Source of the DNA: Solirubrobacterales bacterium | Lineage (GTDB): Bacteria; Actinomycetota; Thermoleophilia; Solirubrobacterales; Solirubrobacteraceae | Direction: 5' to 3' | NCBI GenBank assembly: GCA_003157595.1 | Contig: PMKB01000352.1 | Coordinates: 2,254-9,137 of the forward strand | Length of the DNA stretch: 6,884 nt | Shown: positions 5,156 to 6,884 of the stretch, in pieces | Position numbering within the stretch: position 1 is the stretch's first letter | Layout of the letters: each line of letters opens with the position of its first letter | Notes under the pieces: model-generated | Databases searched by the model: none | What the model was told of the DNA's origin: nothing | The model's input: the letters and a program-made list of their open reading frames with translations, nothing else | Made by a program: the position numbers and the translations under genes

Positions 5156-6418
5156 GTGACGATCACCACCGCCCCCTCCACGCCCGCTGGCTCAGGCGGT
5201 CGAGCCCTGTTGCCGGCTGTCACGATCCAAAACGCGAGCAAGGCCTTCAAGCTCCACCACCGCCAGTACCACACGCTGAAGGAGCGCGCCCTGCACCCGT
5301 TCCAGGCGCGCACCTACGACCTGCTGAGGGCCGTCGATGACGTCAGCGTGGACATCGCGCGGGGCGAGTTCTTCGGCATCATCGGGCGCAACGGGAGCGG
5401 CAAGAGCACGCTGCTGAAGTGCCTGGCAGGGATCTACGACATCGACTCCGGCAGGATGGATGTGCGCGGCCGGCTGTCGCCGTTCATCGAGCTGGGCGTC
5501 GGCTTCAACGTCGACCTCACGGCGCGCGACAACGTGATCCTCAACGCGATCGTGCTCGGCCTCACGCGCAAGGAGGCCAAGGCGCGCTTCGACTCGATCA
5601 TCGCCTTCGCCGAGCTCGAGGACTTCCTCGACATGCGGCTGAAGAACTACTCCTCGGGCATGTCCGTGCGCCTCGCGTTCTCGGTCGCGATCCAGGTCGA
5701 TGCCGACGTGCTGCTGATCGACGAGGTGCTCGCGGTCGGCGACGCCAGCTTCCAACAGAAGTGCTTCGACGAGTTCCTCCGGCTGAAGAAGGAGGGCCGC
5801 ACGATCCTCTTCGTGACGCACGACATGGGCGCGATCCAGCGCTTCTGCGACCGCGCGATGCTGCTCGAGAAGGGCCGCATGGTCGCGGTCGGCGACCCGG
5901 CGGATGTGGCGCACCGCTACAACGCGCTGAACTTCGGGCGCACCGTTCATGAGCTTTCCGACGAGCGCAGCGACGATGACCGGCGCACCGACTACCGCGA
6001 CGCCGACATCGTCGACGCCTGGTTCGAGGATGCCGCGGGCACGCGGATCGTCTCGATCCCCCACCGCGAAGCGATCGCCGTGGGCGTCGAGGTGCGTTTC
6101 AACGCCGCGCTCGATGACCCGAGCTTCGGCGTCACGATTCGCAACAACGCCGGCGCCACGGTGTTCGCGACCACCACGGAGTGGGCCTTCGGTCCGACCG
6201 GACACTTCGCCGCCGGCGAGCTTGCCAGGGTGCGGCTGCGGCTGGAGAACTGGTTCACGCCCGCCAGCTACACCGTCACACCGTCGATCGCACGTGTCGG
6301 CATGGGCTCCGACACGATCGACCTGCGCGCCGACCTGGCCACGATCATCGTGCACGGCGGGCGCTTCACGACCGGCGTCGTCGACCTCCCGCACGAGTTC
6401 GAGATCGAACGGCGATGA
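5156..6418 (+). CDS. wzt: ABC exporter ATPase for polysaccharide (Wzt/TagH type) with C-terminal glycan-binding-type domain
   Basis: ATPase subunit that powers export of a lipid-linked polysaccharide through the Wzm-type permease. From the GTG at 5156 it has 420 residues. The nucleotide-binding domain spans about 22-255: Walker A GRNGSGKST (77-85), the Wzt/TagH-typical SPFIELGVGFN (108-118), ABC signature YSSGM (165-169), Walker B VLLIDE (185-190, catalytic E190) and switch His222 in VTHD. A charged linker (265-283) leads to a beta-rich C-terminal domain (about 284-415; DIVDAWFEDAAG, VTIRNNAG, SYTVTPSIAR) like the Wzt-C domain. In characterised O-antigen exporters this domain recognises the modified end of the finished chain. 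The start is uncertain. The frame extends up to a GTG at 5048, upstream of the likely promoter; 5156 gives a low-complexity 20-residue leader; a TTG at 5210, preceded by AGGCGG, would begin LPAVTIQNASKAF, closest to family N-termini. Its stop overlaps the permease start (ATGA), so the two are translationally coupled. Confidence 0.93.
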   Translation: MTITTAPSTPAGSGGRALLPAVTIQNASKAFKLHHRQYHTLKERALHPFQARTYDLLRAVDDVSVDIARGEFFGIIGRNGSGKSTLLKCLAGIYDIDSGRMDVRGRLSPFIELGVGFNVDLTARDNVILNAIVLGLTRKEAKARFDSIIAFAELEDFLDMRLKNYSSGMSVRLAFSVAIQVDADVLLIDEVLAVGDASFQQKCFDEFLRLKKEGRTILFVTHDMGAIQRFCDRAMLLEKGRMVAVGDPADVAHRYNALNFGRTVHELSDERSDDDRRTDYRDADIVDAWFEDAAGTRIVSIPHREAIAVGVEVRFNAALDDPSFGVTIRNNAGATVFATTTEWAFGPTGHFAAGELARVRLRLENWFTPASYTVTPSIARVGMGSDTIDLRADLATIIVHGGRFTTGVVDLPHEFEIERR

Positions 6419-6884
6419 GCTCGCACGATTACGCCGAAGGCCGCCGCTACGGCCCGAGCGCGTTCGGCGACGACCTGCGGCGCTTCGTCAGCCTGACCTA
6501 CACGCTCGCCTCGACCGACTTCAAGCTGGCCTACTTCAACTCGATCCTTGGCTACTTCTGGTCGCTGATGCGCCCGCTGCTGTTCTTCGGCGTCCTCTAC
6601 TTCGTCTTCACCGACATCTTCCACGTCGGCACCGGCGTGCCGAACTACAGCGTCGAGCTGCTGCTGGGGATCATCCTGTGGACGTTCTTCCTGCAGGCGA
6701 CGTCCGGCTGCGTCGCATCGATGCTGAGCCGCGAGGGCCTGCTGCGCAAGATGCGCTTCCCGCGTCTGGTCGTGCCCCTCGCGGTCATGCTGACCGCGCT
6801 GTTCCAGCTCGCAACGAACTTCATTCCGGTGCTCATCTTCGCCGTCGCCTCGGGCGTGCAGCCGCGGTTGACCTGGCTTCTGCT
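6415..6884 (+). CDS. wzm: ABC exporter permease (Wzm/TagG type), 5' part only
   Basis: Membrane subunit of the polysaccharide ABC exporter (ABC-2 family), expected to form a homodimer with two copies of the ATPase. The ATG at 6415 overlaps the ATPase stop codon in ATGA, and 156 codons are visible before the window ends; the family is usually about 260-290 residues, so roughly the last 40 per cent is missing. An N-terminal amphipathic region (FGDDLRRFVSLTYTLASTDFKLAY) is followed by the family motif NSILGYFWSLMRPLL (42-56). Hydrophobic segments then lie near 53-68, 81-100, 116-130 and 133-147, with the conserved cytoplasmic connector GLLRKMRFPRLVVP (108-121). No independent Shine-Dalgarno is seen; translation probably depends on coupling. 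Assignment is secure from the motifs and the partner gene. Whether the cargo is O-antigen-like, capsule or teichoic-acid-like cannot be told; in an actinobacterium a wall-linked glycan is plausible. Confidence 0.93.
   Translation, partial: MSSHDYAEGRRYGPSAFGDDLRRFVSLTYTLASTDFKLAYFNSILGYFWSLMRPLLFFGVLYFVFTDIFHVGTGVPNYSVELLLGIILWTFFLQATSGCVASMLSREGLLRKMRFPRLVVPLAVMLTALFQLATNFIPVLIFAVASGVQPRLTWLL

Noticed and set aside
5192..6394. Minus-strand open frame of 400 codons opposite the ABC ATPase
   Set aside because: It mirrors a gene with intact Walker A, Walker B and signature motifs; the translation is repetitive in Arg, Glu, Val and His and resembles a third-position shadow.
1..6884. CRISPR array, tRNA/rRNA genes, IS elements or phage genes
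   Set aside because: No direct repeats with regular spacers, no tRNA-like cloverleaf, no transposase or integrase frame was seen; the only tandem repeat is the coding 21-bp array.

Overview
The window is GC-rich bacterial DNA that is almost fully coding. Open frames persist on the opposite strand of most genes, as expected at high GC. Several features suggest an actinobacterium, perhaps of the Thermoleophilia/Solirubrobacterales type: the actinobacterial style of the Rrf2 regulator and CtaA, GTG starts, weak or absent Shine-Dalgarno sequences with possible leaderless starts, and a short HU. This placement is an inference from gene style; there is no rRNA or marker gene to prove it.

Layout. 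Five genes run leftwards on the minus strand. In transcription order they are: an RmlC-type sugar-nucleotide epimerase (4997-4434); a large two-domain glycosyltransferase with a C-terminal coiled coil (4370-2163); heme A synthase CtaA (2045-1068); the histone-like protein HU (1011-736); and an Rrf2-family regulator (513-55). Two genes run rightwards: a Wzt/TagH-type ABC ATPase with a C-terminal glycan-binding-type domain (5156-6418) and its Wzm/TagG-type permease (from 6415, cut by the window end). The divergent intergenic region at 4998-5155 is the control point. It holds a plausible promoter for the epimerase, a -10-like element for the ABC genes and a short perfect dyad.

How the genes fit together. 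The right half looks like the edge of a surface-polysaccharide locus of the ABC-transporter-dependent type. RmlC would supply a dTDP-deoxysugar, the glycosyltransferase would build or finish the chain, and Wzt/Wzm would export the lipid-linked glycan. The left half is ordinary housekeeping and regulation (heme A for an aa3-type oxidase, nucleoid protein, transcription factor). The 117-base gap after the glycosyltransferase is the likely junction between the two blocks.

No wholly new system is evident. The best leads are: the glycosyltransferase, with a degenerate-looking N-terminal GT-A domain fused to an intact-looking GT-B domain and a heptad-repeat tail encoded by a 21-bp tandem repeat; the divergent promoter region; and a strong hairpin after hup.
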